DNA of 36,175 nt from Lentisphaeria bacterium (GTDB lineage Bacteria; Verrucomicrobiota; Lentisphaeria; Victivallales; UBA1829). Below are positions 24,082-32,945 of this stretch, piece after piece. The number at the start of each line of letters is the position of its first letter. Positions within the stretch are counted from its first letter, which is position 1. The translations under genes were made by a program, and so were the position numbers. The stretch is from positions 1-36,175 of the forward strand of contig JAFZZR010000044.1 in assembly GCA_017615635.1 (NCBI GenBank). The letters run 5' to 3'. The notes beneath the pieces were generated by a model. It had not been told where the DNA came from. It ran no database searches and was given only the letters and a program-made list of their open reading frames with translations.

Positions 24082-25227
24082 ATGGGTGCCACCATTTACG
24101 ATATCGCCGAAAAAGCCGGCGTTTCCGCGTGCTGGGTCTCCTTTGTCCTCCGCGACCATCCCAGGGCAAAGGAAGTCAGTGCACAGATGCGCAAACGGAT
24201 CAAGGAGGCCGCCGCCGAGCTCAACTACCACCGGAATCTTTCCGCCGCCACCATCTCCGGCGGATTCAACCGCTCCACCATCGCCATGATCGTTCCCGAT
24301 ACCTGGAAGATGAGGGAATACGCCTATATGAACGTCCGGTATTTTCATGCGGTCCAGTATTTCAACGAACGCGGATACGGTGTGCGCATCTACTGCGGCG
24401 ATGACATGGAAAAAATGTTTCAGGAGATCCTGTCCAATCAGATCCGGTACGTCTTCGTGAATCTGCGTGACGAACAGAAGCGCGCCCTCTGTGCCGAACT
24501 CTGCCGCAAAAACGGTCTCCTGGCCGCCTTCCGCGGATGCTATCTGCCTCCGTTCCCCGACTTCCCCTCCTTCGAGAGCGACGATGATGCTGTCGTCCTC
24601 TCGCTGGTGGAGCATCTGGTGAAGCTGGGACACACGCGGATCGGCGCCGTGCTGGGGACGCTCTGCGCGCCTTACAATCAGGTCCGGTACAAGGCCTGGA
24701 AAAAGGCGGTAAAGAAGTTCGGGCTTCCCGACGACCCCGGCCTCTGTATCCATGTCCACGGCTTTTCCGACGATGCATTCCTCCGTTTCCTGCGGGAACA
24801 GCGACCCGGCGCCGTGTTCGCCGCTGACCACAGCATCGCCGTCCGGATCCTGAATTTCTGTTCCTTCTGCCGCATCCCGGTCCCCGAAGCCTTTTCCCTG
24901 GTTTCCTTCAATGCGTCGCCGCCGCATCCGTACTATACGAATCTGAGCATCACGGGCGCGGAGGAGGAGAGCGCCACCGAGGGCATCGAAAAGGCCTGTC
25001 TGGCCTATTTTTCGGGACGCAGAAAGAAGTCCGCCTTTTTCAGCGGGAAGATCGTGCCCGGTCAGAGCTCCGGTGCACCCTCCGGCGACCTCTCCTGGCT
25101 CGCAAAGCTGCCCGAATCCCTGGAGCACGACCGGCAATGGCTCCCCGACAACGTTCCGTATGAACAGGAAGAGGAACGGATGATGCGCAACACAGCCTCA
25201 ACAGAGCAGCACAACAAAACGGATTGA
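24082..25227 (+). CDS. LacI-family transcriptional regulator
   Basis: A 381-residue LacI/GalR-type repressor. The N-terminal helix-turn-helix reads TIYDIAEKAGVSACWVSFVL, with the hinge AAAELNYHRNLSAATIS; then a periplasmic-binding-protein-like sensor (IAMIVPDTWK, the RIGAVLG strand after LVKLGHTR, and FAADHSIAVRILN). The recognition helix has Cys-Trp where most members have Ala/Arg-Thr, so its operator may differ from the usual one. The ~60-residue tail after the sensor is longer than normal and hydrophilic. It lies downstream of the AraC gene and 61 bases before the second pseudopilin, which it probably controls together with the large enzyme. Confidence 0.9.
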   Translation: MGATIYDIAEKAGVSACWVSFVLRDHPRAKEVSAQMRKRIKEAAAELNYHRNLSAATISGGFNRSTIAMIVPDTWKMREYAYMNVRYFHAVQYFNERGYGVRIYCGDDMEKMFQEILSNQIRYVFVNLRDEQKRALCAELCRKNGLLAAFRGCYLPPFPDFPSFESDDDAVVLSLVEHLVKLGHTRIGAVLGTLCAPYNQVRYKAWKKAVKKFGLPDDPGLCIHVHGFSDDAFLRFLREQRPGAVFAADHSIAVRILNFCSFCRIPVPEAFSLVSFNASPPHPYYTNLSITGAEEESATEGIEKACLAYFSGRRKKSAFFSGKIVPGQSSGAPSGDLSWLAKLPESLEHDRQWLPDNVPYEQEEERMMRNTASTEQHNKTD

Positions 25228-25288
25228 AACGGAATATAACGGAGAAACAAACATGCTACGGATAAACATTCAAAGAAAGGAACAGACT

Positions 25289-26014
25289 ATGAAGAAGAAA
25301 GGTTTCACTCTGATCGAGCTTCTGGTGGTGATCTCGATCATCGCCGTGCTGGCGGGCATGCTTCTGCCGGCGTTATCCAAAGCCCGCGATGCGGGTATGC
25401 TTGCCAGCTGCAAAAACAGGCACAGGGAAGTCAACAGACTTATCAGCTTCTACAATTCGGACTACGACGACTGGTTTCTTGCCCCGGGCGGCAGGCGCAA
25501 TCAGGGTGATGTATCCATGACCGCGTCCGCGTCCTACCCGTTCAAAACGCTCACCGCTCTCTATATCCGGCGCACGGATTACATCGGCGGCGGAGACGGG
25601 AACAACGATTCCGAGATCTTCTACTGTCCCGCGGAAGAATATGTCAAATGGCACTTTTCCATTGCGATGAGTTCCGCCATAGGATACAGCACACACATGC
25701 AGCTGAAAAACGTCCGGGACATCAAGCGTCCGTCCCGTGCGCTCCTTACGGCGGAGTGCAAATGGGCAAACAACACCCCGCGTCAATACGGCACGACCTA
25801 TGTATATCCCGATACGCACATGGCGGATGATACCTATTTCGAACGGCACGGGTGCGCGTCGGCCTTCAGTTTTGTGGACGGCAGAGTGATCAGCGTCAGG
25901 AATCCCGCAAAAAATATCTGGATCGACGGGTCCCCGTCGGTCGTGAAAGGGTCGGAACAGTATAAAAAAGTTCTTGACGGCGAAGCGGAAAGATTCGGAA
26001 CACGATTCTACTGA
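25289..26014 (+). CDS. Pseudopilin-like protein, H-X9-DG type
   Basis: A 241-residue protein with prepilin leader MKKKG, then [16 protein letters not shown], and an H-G-C-A-S-A-F-S-F-V-D-G (H-X9-DG) motif in the C-terminal part. The start ATG 25289 has AAGGA 7 bases upstream; a start 36 bases earlier would put a non-leader extension before the cleavage site. It is the counterpart of the pseudopilin at 22242-22997 but clearly diverged from it outside the two signature regions. It lies 16 bases before the 1497-aa secreted enzyme. Confidence 0.88.
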   Translation: MKKKGFTLIELLVVISIIAVLAGMLLPALSKARDAGMLASCKNRHREVNRLISFYNSDYDDWFLAPGGRRNQGDVSMTASASYPFKTLTALYIRRTDYIGGGDGNNDSEIFYCPAEEYVKWHFSIAMSSAIGYSTHMQLKNVRDIKRPSRALLTAECKWANNTPRQYGTTYVYPDTHMADDTYFERHGCASAFSFVDGRVISVRNPAKNIWIDGSPSVVKGSEQYKKVLDGEAERFGTRFY

Positions 26015-26030
26015 CGGTCGGGAGGATACG

Positions 26031-29000
26031 ATGAAGACCGCGAAATGCTCTTTCCTGCTGTTCCTGCTCGTCATGCTGCCGGGCGGACCGCTCTTTTCGG
26101 CGGACCTCCCGCAGATACGCAAGATCAATTCGCCGCCGTTCACCGCCAACGGGACGGCCGTGGAGAGCATCTGGCGGGATCATGCGGACCGCATCGGCGG
26201 ACTGGTCAATCCCCGCACGCTGGGCGTGGAGTTCAGTCCTACCTGTGCGCAGATGCTGTATGACGGGGAGAACCTGTATATCCGTCTGCGGGGCAGTTTC
26301 CGTCCGGAGTTTCGTTCGGACCGCACGCAGGAGCGTTCGCTCTTTGCCGACAATAATTTCGAGATCTTCCTGAAGGGGGAGAAATCGAACGAGTATTATC
26401 ATATCGCGGTTTCGGAAAGCGGACTCCTCTACACGGGGATCGGGCGGGCGCCCGCTCCCGTTTCCGGCATCCGGAAATTTGTATTTACGAAGAAGGACTG
26501 CTGGCTGGCGAATCTGGTGATCCCGCTGAAAAGCATCGGCCTGACACCGGAGGAGCAGAAGATCCGGTTCAATATCTGCCGGTACAATATCGATATGCCG
26601 AAGGGCTCGGAACAGATGAGTTCCTTTGCCGTAATGGAGAGAGGACAGCTGAACTATCATGTTCCGGATCTGTGGAGCATGGCCGAAATGACGTCCGCCC
26701 CGGGAAAACCGGAAGAGTTCAGTCCACACTCGGAAAAATACCGCATCAACCTGATGTCCGATCCCGGATTCGACTATGTCACCCGGACCTTTTCCGATCC
26801 CGATATCCAGCGGATGGAAACGCAGATCATTTCGGGTGTCTGGCTGATCCATGCGGGCGGGAACGCCTATCATTTTTATTCCGCGAAGCCCGGATCGGCA
26901 ATGAGGGAAGGAAAGGAGTACACGATGAAGATCCGTGCCCGGCGGATCGGCAAGGAAGGGGCGCTGGGCGTCATGCAGCTGATCCGGCGGCAGGACGGCC
27001 GGACGGAAGAGGGACCCCGGATCATCTGGGGCCTTTCGCTGAGTCCGGATTTTCAGGAGTTTTACATTCCGTTCGAATCGGCGGAACATTTTTACGGGTT
27101 CGCATTCTATCGGCTCGGGACCAGAGGAAAAGAAACCGGCGTGGAGCTGGAAAATGTCAGTCTCTACGAAGGGAAGATTTCGCCGTTCGAGATACGGAAG
27201 GTCAGTCGCGCCGGTGTCAAAAACATCGTACCGGGCACGGAGGTTCGTCTGCCGGACAATCCCTACGGACAATCCGCCGAACCGCTGAAGGTCCTGGTGA
27301 TCGGCCGGAGACTGATGGCGCTGGCCGATGCATCGGAACTCTTTACCGGACTGAATGTGGACGCGGATATGCTGGGAGTGACCGACAAGAATTCCGATAC
27401 CTATTACACGCCGGGCGATCCGGCGCGGATCACCGCGAGGATCGAAAAAGGGGAGTACGATCTTTACATGATCGGCGGCCGGGATGTCGGCGAGAGGATC
27501 GGCGTCAAGCTGGCGGAGCAGATCGGGAAAAACGTCCGGAAGGGCGCCGGGCTGTTCTGGAACGCTTCCGGATCGAAAGGGCCGTTTGCGGAACTGCTGG
27601 GATCATCCGGCCTGACGGAGGTCGGCGGCGGTCATCAGCTGAAGCAGGCTCTGCCGGTCGAACTGCTGAACAGACCCGCCCCGTTCCAGGGGTGGATGAA
27701 TGATCCGCTGAACGCCCTTCAGGAAGGCCGGTACGGGGACGGCCGGGTCGTGTCCGGGGAAACGTTTTTCCATCACTGGAGCGGAAATTTCATGTTCCAG
27801 ATGATCCCGGATCACGCCTCTCTGGCCTCCGGAAAATTTCCGTGGAGCGATTTCAACAAGGCCTGGCTGGCGAGGATCATGTTTTATATCGCGGGGAAGA
27901 CGGAGCACCTCATTTCCGGTATAGTGATCGACGGCAGCCGCGTGTCCGTCACGGGGAAGGGCCTGAAGGACGGCACAGTCCTGCGCTGGAAAGTCACCGG
28001 GGAAAACGGGGAAACGGCGGTAGCAGGGGAAGGATTCTTGCGAAACAGTCGGGCGGAGATCGTTCTGCCGGAGCTCGCAGCAAGCGGGGCGCACGTGTTT
28101 TCCGTTCACGCCCTCACAGTCGAAGGAAAGACGCTGGATTACTCCGCAAAAGCCTTTTTCCGGCCGGGACCCCGGATCGTTTCGCTGAAAGACCGGAAGC
28201 TCTATCACAGTGGTTCCGATCCGGCGGAGATCGAGGTCACAGCCGAGGGGATCGAGTCGGATATGACGCTCTCCTGGTCGCTGGAGGACTTCAGCGGCAG
28301 AATTTTGGAACGCGGCCGGGCGGACGCCGGTGAGAACGTTCTCCTGAACATCCCGCTGGAGCCGCTCTACACAAATCTCGGCAATGTGGAGGTCTCCCTC
28401 TGTTCCCCGGACGGTCAGGTCCGCAGTGTGAAGCGGATCTCCGTTTTTGCACAGGATCGGGACCGGAAGCGTCTGCTGAACGATTTCACGCCGGCCGTCT
28501 GGAATTATGAACCGATCTCTCCGGGAATGGCAAAAGGTTCGGATCTTCAGTTGGAAAAGATCGGTATCCGCTCGTATCTGCTTGCGCAGTTTTACGGACC
28601 GGCGACCTTCCGGACCGGAATGGGTTCCGGAGACGGCTGGCTGTGCGCGGATTTTGTGGCGTTCCGTCAGAACAGCCCCATCCGGAAGCCGCAGGTCAAC
28701 ACGGACAAGGCCAGACGGTCCATAGTCCAGCGGGCTCGAAAGCAAGCGGAAGCGAACCGGCAGCTGGGTCTGGTCCAATCCATTCTCTGCGATGAACAGG
28801 GGCTGATCAATCAATACGACAAAACGGAGCTGGATGAACACCCCGAGAATATCGCGGAATACCGGATCCGTATGAAGGAGAAATACAAGACCATCGAAGC
28901 GTTCAACCGCCGGATGGGAACGGCTTATCCGTCTTTTGATCAGCTGCGGCCCGGCAGGCTGGCCGATGCCCGGAAGAGCGGTCTGTACGGGGAGTTCATG

Positions 29001-30524
29001 GAGTGGCGCAATTTCAACACGGACCGCTGGTGTGAAGCGATCAAGCTGGTTTCGGATGCAGCCCGCGCCGGCGATCCCGAATGTATTTTTTCCATTGCCA
29101 ATACGTTCGGAGAATATCCCTTGAGCAGCACGGACTACTGGAAGCTGACCACCAAGACCGGCGCGGATTTTTCTCATGAATACACCTCCATGGTCTATCA
29201 GGGCCAAAAGCCGGTCGATAACTTCGACGAGTTCTACCGCTCGTTCCGTCCGGATATGCGCCTCTGGGGATATACCGGCTATTTCTTCGACCGCGCCAAG
29301 GCGTTCTTCCAGCCCTGGTGGTTCGCCCTGCACCGGTACGGCGGATTCACCTGGTACGGAACCTACGCCTGTCTGGACTCCACGGGCGGCAACTACAATC
29401 TTCTGGATTACACGGGCGCGTTCACGCAGGACGCGGCAAATCTTGCGGAAGGATTGAAGAAGTCCCGTCTTCAGGATGGACTGGGCAAGCTGTTTCTGGC
29501 GTACGAATGGAGTAAAAACGAGATTGCCGTTTATTATTCGCACGACAGCCTCATGGTGGCGTTTCTGCTGGGGAAGGAGACCCGGAACCGGGAACTTCTG
29601 CCGGACAGCCCGCTTTCCAAGGTCTTTTACAGCCGTCAGCAGGCCGCATACTCGCTGGAAGAACTGCTTTATCAGTACGATTTTGCTGCTCCGGAACAGA
29701 TCACCGGGGGAGTTCTGAAGGGAAGAAAAGCCCTGTTCATACCGGGCGTCATTTCCATGTCGGATGCGGAAGTGAAGTCGGTGAAGGATTTCATCGCAGA
29801 CGGCGGAACAGTGATCGCCGATTTTATGCCGGGCGCCTATGACGAACTCGGCGTCAAACGGAATGCCCCGCCCTTTACAACGTCGGAAATCACTATCCTC
29901 GGAACTCTGTTCGACAACCGGGATCCTGCGCAGAAACAGCGGATCCTGGATGTCCTGCGGGACGCCGGCTGTCTCCCGCTGATCTCCGTTGCCGATGCGG
30001 CGAAGATTCCCGGACGCGAAGCCATGCATTTCGTTCATGGCGATATGCATGTTTTCGCCATCCTCCGCGACCAGACAAAATCGAAGGATTCCATGGCTCA
30101 GACCCTCGTGTTTCCGGTCAAGGGACACCTCTACGATCTGCGTACGGGGGAGTATCTGGGATTCGGCGATCAGGTGACGTCCCATGTTGCGTCCGGCGAT
30201 GCCGGGATCTGGGGCGTGTATCCGTACAAGGTGAATGCCGTACAGATACAGGCTCCGGATTCCATGCAGGGAGGCCGGGATTTCATCGCACAGCTGCGGA
30301 TCCTGCCGTCGGAGAGCATCCCCGGATGTCATATCCTGCATGCCGAACTGGTCCCGCCGCAGGGCGAGCCCCGTTTCTTCTGGAAACGCAACCTCACGGC
30401 GAATCACGGGCAGGCGGAATTCAGATTGCGAATCGCGGAGAACGATCCCGACGGGCCCTGGACGTTCCGGGTAACGGATGTCATGACCGGAGTTTCGGCG
30501 GAAAAGACCATTCTCAAGAAGTAA
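26031..30524 (+). CDS. Giant secreted CBM9/GH42-like multidomain glycoside hydrolase
   Basis: A 1497-residue exported protein. After a signal peptide (to about residue 24) comes a CBM9-like sugar-binding domain (about 28-230; YDGENLYIRLRGSF, NNFEIFLKG). A second jelly-roll region follows (about 240-385), then a Rossmann-like glutamine-amidotransferase-type domain (about 415-545; KVLVIGRRL, DLYMIGGRDVG) and beta-sandwich linkers. A (beta/alpha)8-like domain (about 820-1180) has LCDEQGLINQ and a YxSFDQL-type motif common in GH42 enzymes. A GH42 trimerisation-like domain (FIPGVISMS, FIADGGTVIADF) precedes a beta C-terminus. The candidate acid Glu is in DEQG; the nucleophile is not clear. GGGAGG lies 5 bases before the ATG; the longer open frame lacks one. 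Substrate unknown. Confidence 0.8.
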   Translation: MKTAKCSFLLFLLVMLPGGPLFSADLPQIRKINSPPFTANGTAVESIWRDHADRIGGLVNPRTLGVEFSPTCAQMLYDGENLYIRLRGSFRPEFRSDRTQERSLFADNNFEIFLKGEKSNEYYHIAVSESGLLYTGIGRAPAPVSGIRKFVFTKKDCWLANLVIPLKSIGLTPEEQKIRFNICRYNIDMPKGSEQMSSFAVMERGQLNYHVPDLWSMAEMTSAPGKPEEFSPHSEKYRINLMSDPGFDYVTRTFSDPDIQRMETQIISGVWLIHAGGNAYHFYSAKPGSAMREGKEYTMKIRARRIGKEGALGVMQLIRRQDGRTEEGPRIIWGLSLSPDFQEFYIPFESAEHFYGFAFYRLGTRGKETGVELENVSLYEGKISPFEIRKVSRAGVKNIVPGTEVRLPDNPYGQSAEPLKVLVIGRRLMALADASELFTGLNVDADMLGVTDKNSDTYYTPGDPARITARIEKGEYDLYMIGGRDVGERIGVKLAEQIGKNVRKGAGLFWNASGSKGPFAELLGSSGLTEVGGGHQLKQALPVELLNRPAPFQGWMNDPLNALQEGRYGDGRVVSGETFFHHWSGNFMFQMIPDHASLASGKFPWSDFNKAWLARIMFYIAGKTEHLISGIVIDGSRVSVTGKGLKDGTVLRWKVTGENGETAVAGEGFLRNSRAEIVLPELAASGAHVFSVHALTVEGKTLDYSAKAFFRPGPRIVSLKDRKLYHSGSDPAEIEVTAEGIESDMTLSWSLEDFSGRILERGRADAGENVLLNIPLEPLYTNLGNVEVSLCSPDGQVRSVKRISVFAQDRDRKRLLNDFTPAVWNYEPISPGMAKGSDLQLEKIGIRSYLLAQFYGPATFRTGMGSGDGWLCADFVAFRQNSPIRKPQVNTDKARRSIVQRARKQAEANRQLGLVQSILCDEQGLINQYDKTELDEHPENIAEYRIRMKEKYKTIEAFNRRMGTAYPSFDQLRPGRLADARKSGLYGEFMEWRNFNTDRWCEAIKLVSDAARAGDPECIFSIANTFGEYPLSSTDYWKLTTKTGADFSHEYTSMVYQGQKPVDNFDEFYRSFRPDMRLWGYTGYFFDRAKAFFQPWWFALHRYGGFTWYGTYACLDSTGGNYNLLDYTGAFTQDAANLAEGLKKSRLQDGLGKLFLAYEWSKNEIAVYYSHDSLMVAFLLGKETRNRELLPDSPLSKVFYSRQQAAYSLEELLYQYDFAAPEQITGGVLKGRKALFIPGVISMSDAEVKSVKDFIADGGTVIADFMPGAYDELGVKRNAPPFTTSEITILGTLFDNRDPAQKQRILDVLRDAGCLPLISVADAAKIPGREAMHFVHGDMHVFAILRDQTKSKDSMAQTLVFPVKGHLYDLRTGEYLGFGDQVTSHVASGDAGIWGVYPYKVNAVQIQAPDSMQGGRDFIAQLRILPSESIPGCHILHAELVPPQGEPRFFWKRNLTANHGQAEFRLRIAENDPDGPWTFRVTDVMTGVSAEKTILKK

Positions 30525-30530
30525 GGATTT

Positions 30531-31010
30531 TCACCCCGGCCCAAGTATTTCGATATACAGAATTATGCCGTTGAAGTCATTCGCGCGCTGTTCCGGCCAG
30601 AGCGCCATATACAGGAGTCCCCGCGGCATGGCATATTTGAGACACCGGGACGGCCTGCTCTCGAAGTGGATCTTCACGTATTTCTGGAACATCTCGCGCA
30701 TGTAATCGAAATGATCCCCTTCCTGACCGTCGGCGGGAAACAAAGCCAAGACGTCCTCTTCCCGGCCCGCCGGGTAAGTAAAAAAGAAGGCACAGACATC
30801 TCCGCGCCGACTGCCGTCGACTCTTGAAAGCAGAGAGTTCACTTCCCGGTTCCGCAGGATCCTTTCGAGATCCGTACCACTTGTGCTTTTGCTCTATTCC
30901 CGAAGTGCGATTGCAAAATCCAAAAATCCGTTATGGAAAATGAAAAAGGAAGAGAGAAGAAAAATGACGGTCGGGGTCAGCACGGCAAAAAAAATCTTCT
31001 TTCGGCTCAT
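30531..31010 (-). pseudogene. Membrane-anchored small protein interrupted by an in-frame TAG
   Basis: The frame starts at ATG 31010, which has GAGGA 8 bases upstream. It encodes a basic start (MSRKK) and one membrane helix (about 5-26), reaches an in-frame TAG at codon 39 (forward 30894-30896), then continues open in the same frame for about 120 more codons to 30531. The second part reads as a normal soluble domain (LERILRNREV, FHFDYMREMFQKYV-like segment, ending in IILYIEILGPG). I recognise no family. A single substitution would restore a ~160-residue anchored protein. It may be a recent pseudogene, a sequencing error, or stop-codon readthrough. A GTG at 30842 could start a 103-residue remnant. 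Confidence 0.5.
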
Positions 31011-31649
31011 GAACCCGTTCCTCTTTTTCGACTCCCGATCGGGTTTCCGGGAAAATGCGGTATTTTTCGAAAGGAAAGGCGCTCCCCGGAATCTCCGGGC
31101 GGCGAAACGCGGCGACGACTTCCGCCCCGATCCGGCCGTCCCCACCGGGTCGGCTACCCCGCAGGACTACACCCGATCCGGGTATGATCGAGGACACCTG
31201 GCCCCGGCCGCTGATATGTCTTTCTCGGTGAAAACGATGTCCGAGAGCTTCTATATGAGCAATATGAGCCCCCAGGCTCCGCAATTCAACCGGGGAATCT
31301 GGAGCAAGCTGGAAAAACAGGTCCGGCATTTCGCCACGAAGGAGAAACGGATCGTGGTCGTGACGGGCCCGATCCTCCCGGTCGAGAAGACCATCACCAT
31401 CGGGGCGAACAAGGTCACCGTGCCGCAGTATTTTATTACAAGGTGATCTATGATACCACCCCGCCCGAAAAAATGATCGGCTTCGTGCTGCCGAACAAGG
31501 GGAGCAACGCCGACCTGCGAACCTTCGTGGTCACGGTCGACCGGGTGGAGGAACTAACCGGACTGGACTTCTTCAGCGCAGTTTCCAAGGAGAAGCAGGA
31601 GCAGATGGAGCGAACCATCACGGTGGAGAACTGGCACTGGATCAGGTAA
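31009..31649 (+). pseudogene. DNA/RNA non-specific endonuclease, 5'-truncated and frameshifted
   Basis: The core is an Endonuclease_NS (NucA-type, beta-beta-alpha metal) nuclease. It has R-x-D-D-F-R-P-D-P, the D-Y-x-x-S-G-Y-D-R-G-H-L-A-P-A-A-D catalytic block with DRGH, M-S-N-M-S-P-Q-x-x-x-F-N-R-G-I-W-x-x-L-E carrying the metal Asn and Glu, and V-V-V-T-G-P. After VTVPQYF the frame runs into a stop at about 31444; the missing continuation (YKVIYDTTPPEKMIGFVLPN) lies in another frame to 31649. Adding one T to the TTTT run near 31432-31435 joins them. The usual N-terminal ~60-100 residues and signal peptide are not found; upstream sequence is the start of the opposite-strand gene. Likely a dead gene, unless the frameshift is an assembly error. 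Confidence 0.6.
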
Positions 31650-31674
31650 TCCGGCGTTGAGGGAAACGGCGCAC

Positions 31675-31703
31675 TGACGCGGGGGAAATGGTGTCCCCCG
31701 TCA
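31675..31703. repeat. GC-rich hairpin after the nuclease gene
   Basis: TGACGCGGGGGA and TCCCCCGTCA pair with a two-base bulge and an 8-base loop (31675-31703). No T run follows on either strand, so it may be a weak terminator between the nuclease remnant and Mrr. Confidence 0.35.
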
Positions 31704-31720
31704 CAACGACTACGGCATCC

Positions 31721-31756
31721 GGGGAAATTTTGGCCACAAGGGCCGGGATTTGCCCC
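31721..31756. repeat. Second hairpin between nuclease remnant and Mrr
   Basis: GGGGAAAT...GGCC and GGCC...ATTTGCCCC form a nested hairpin (31721-31756). It lies about 30 bases after the Mrr stop on the minus strand and may serve as its transcript end; no T run follows. Confidence 0.3.
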
Positions 31757-31788
31757 AGAAAGGGCGAAGGGCGCTGGAGCGATGCGGA

Positions 31789-32859
31789 TTATAGGTTGTT
31801 GAAAAATTCCTCGTCAATCTTGGAAATAGTGTAGATCTTGTCGGTGTCACGGACTCCGACCTTGTGTCGGATCATGTAATTGATAAGCTCATCGCCCGTT
31901 ACCAGCACGACTTTTTCCGGGGATGCTATTCGTGCCTCTTCACGAGCACGAGTACTAAAATCGGCGCTGGTCACAAAAACGCCATTCCGATGATGCAGAG
32001 CTCCGATGAATTTCTGTATGTCATCGCTTTGAACGTTGTGTCCATTGTAGTGCTTCGCCTGTATTCCAATTACGTTCAGCCCCAGCGGATCTTGATGAAT
32101 GTGTACAAATCCATCAATGCCGCCATCGCCGGAAGGTGGTGTATCCTCTGCTTTGCCGAACAGTATTTTTGCGATGACTCTGTTTGCCAGGTGTTCGAAT
32201 GGCGTCGGCTCAAGACCATCGATGATTTCGCGAAGTTTCGCCCTTAGCGAATCAATCGTTTGCTGATAAGCCATACCCATGATTTCTTCGGGAGGCGCTT
32301 CCACCGTCCGCGATTCTGCAGACGCATTGCCAGAAGGCTTCTTATAAAAGAACAACGGAGGCGTCGTATCCGGTTTCCGGCGAATTCCCGTGCCTTCCTT
32401 CTCCGAGGCAGACAGTAGCATCGCACGTATCGGTCCCTGTGAGCGGCTCCATTCAAGGTCTGGATGACGCGCGATGACCTCCTTCATCACGTCATTGGCG
32501 CTCATCGCCTTCGGAGCGTGCTCCCTGAGAATTTCCAAACAAGGCTCGTAAAAGATGCTGTTTATCTGTCGCACGACAGTCTCTGCTCGTTTAGGCTGTG
32601 CAGAAAATGTCGCTGCACGTTTCACATAGAACTCAGGGGGCTTTGTCCCTTCTGCAAGGCAGATGGGCGACTCTGGCATCTTTGCCATGCGCAAAAGGTT
32701 GGCCCGGACCGCTCCATTGCATGCGGTCCAGTTCAATTCGGGATACTTCTCCATCACCGCTTTTATAATCTGCGACACGCCCATCGCAGTCGGCGAATTA
32801 GCGGTAAGTATTTCAAGGCACGGCTTGTAGAAACGGCTGTTCGTAGGGGCGGTTGGCAT
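31789..32859 (-). CDS. Mrr-type restriction endonuclease with duplicated N-terminal winged helix
   Basis: A 356-residue protein. Residues about 10-80 and 103-173 are two copies of one winged-helix-like domain (FYKPCLEIL... and FYEPCLEIL..., each ending in a F-x-Y-x-K strand), typical of DNA-reading Mrr_N modules. The C-terminal ~140 residues are the Mrr catalytic domain: FEHLANRV (Glu222), GGIDGFV (Asp249) and I-Q-A-K (Gln267, Lys269), the (D/E)xnQxK variant of the PD-(D/E)xK nuclease site. Mrr enzymes cut modified (methylated) DNA. No methyltransferase is adjacent, fitting a stand-alone type IV enzyme. ATG 32859 has GAGGA 4 bases upstream. GC is lower than neighbours (about 47% in the line at 32041), suggesting acquisition. 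Confidence 0.88.
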   Translation of the reverse strand: MPTAPTNSRFYKPCLEILTANSPTAMGVSQIIKAVMEKYPELNWTACNGAVRANLLRMAKMPESPICLAEGTKPPEFYVKRAATFSAQPKRAETVVRQINSIFYEPCLEILREHAPKAMSANDVMKEVIARHPDLEWSRSQGPIRAMLLSASEKEGTGIRRKPDTTPPLFFYKKPSGNASAESRTVEAPPEEIMGMAYQQTIDSLRAKLREIIDGLEPTPFEHLANRVIAKILFGKAEDTPPSGDGGIDGFVHIHQDPLGLNVIGIQAKHYNGHNVQSDDIQKFIGALHHRNGVFVTSADFSTRAREEARIASPEKVVLVTGDELINYMIRHKVGVRDTDKIYTISKIDEEFFNNL

Positions 32860-32945
32860 TTTGTCCTCATGGATTTCCGGAAAGCGCCGTTGTTCGGTTC
32901 CATCCATCCGGCCGAGCCTTCTTCGGACCCGGCCGTCGGCATTCA

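Noticed and set aside
27603..30407. 934-codon open frame on the minus strand opposite the 1497-residue enzyme
   Set aside because: Arg/Pro/His-rich shadow composition, no motifs and no ribosome site; the plus-strand gene has signal peptide and domains across the same region.
30894..31145. Membrane protein start extending upstream to 31145 on the minus strand
   Set aside because: The stretch above 31010 lies opposite the nuclease core and reads as a shadow; the ribosome site supports starting at 31010.
31432..31446. Programmed -1 frameshift in the endonuclease
   Set aside because: No X-XXY-YYZ slippery heptamer in the right frame is present and the gene also lacks its N-terminus, so decay or a sequencing error is more likely.
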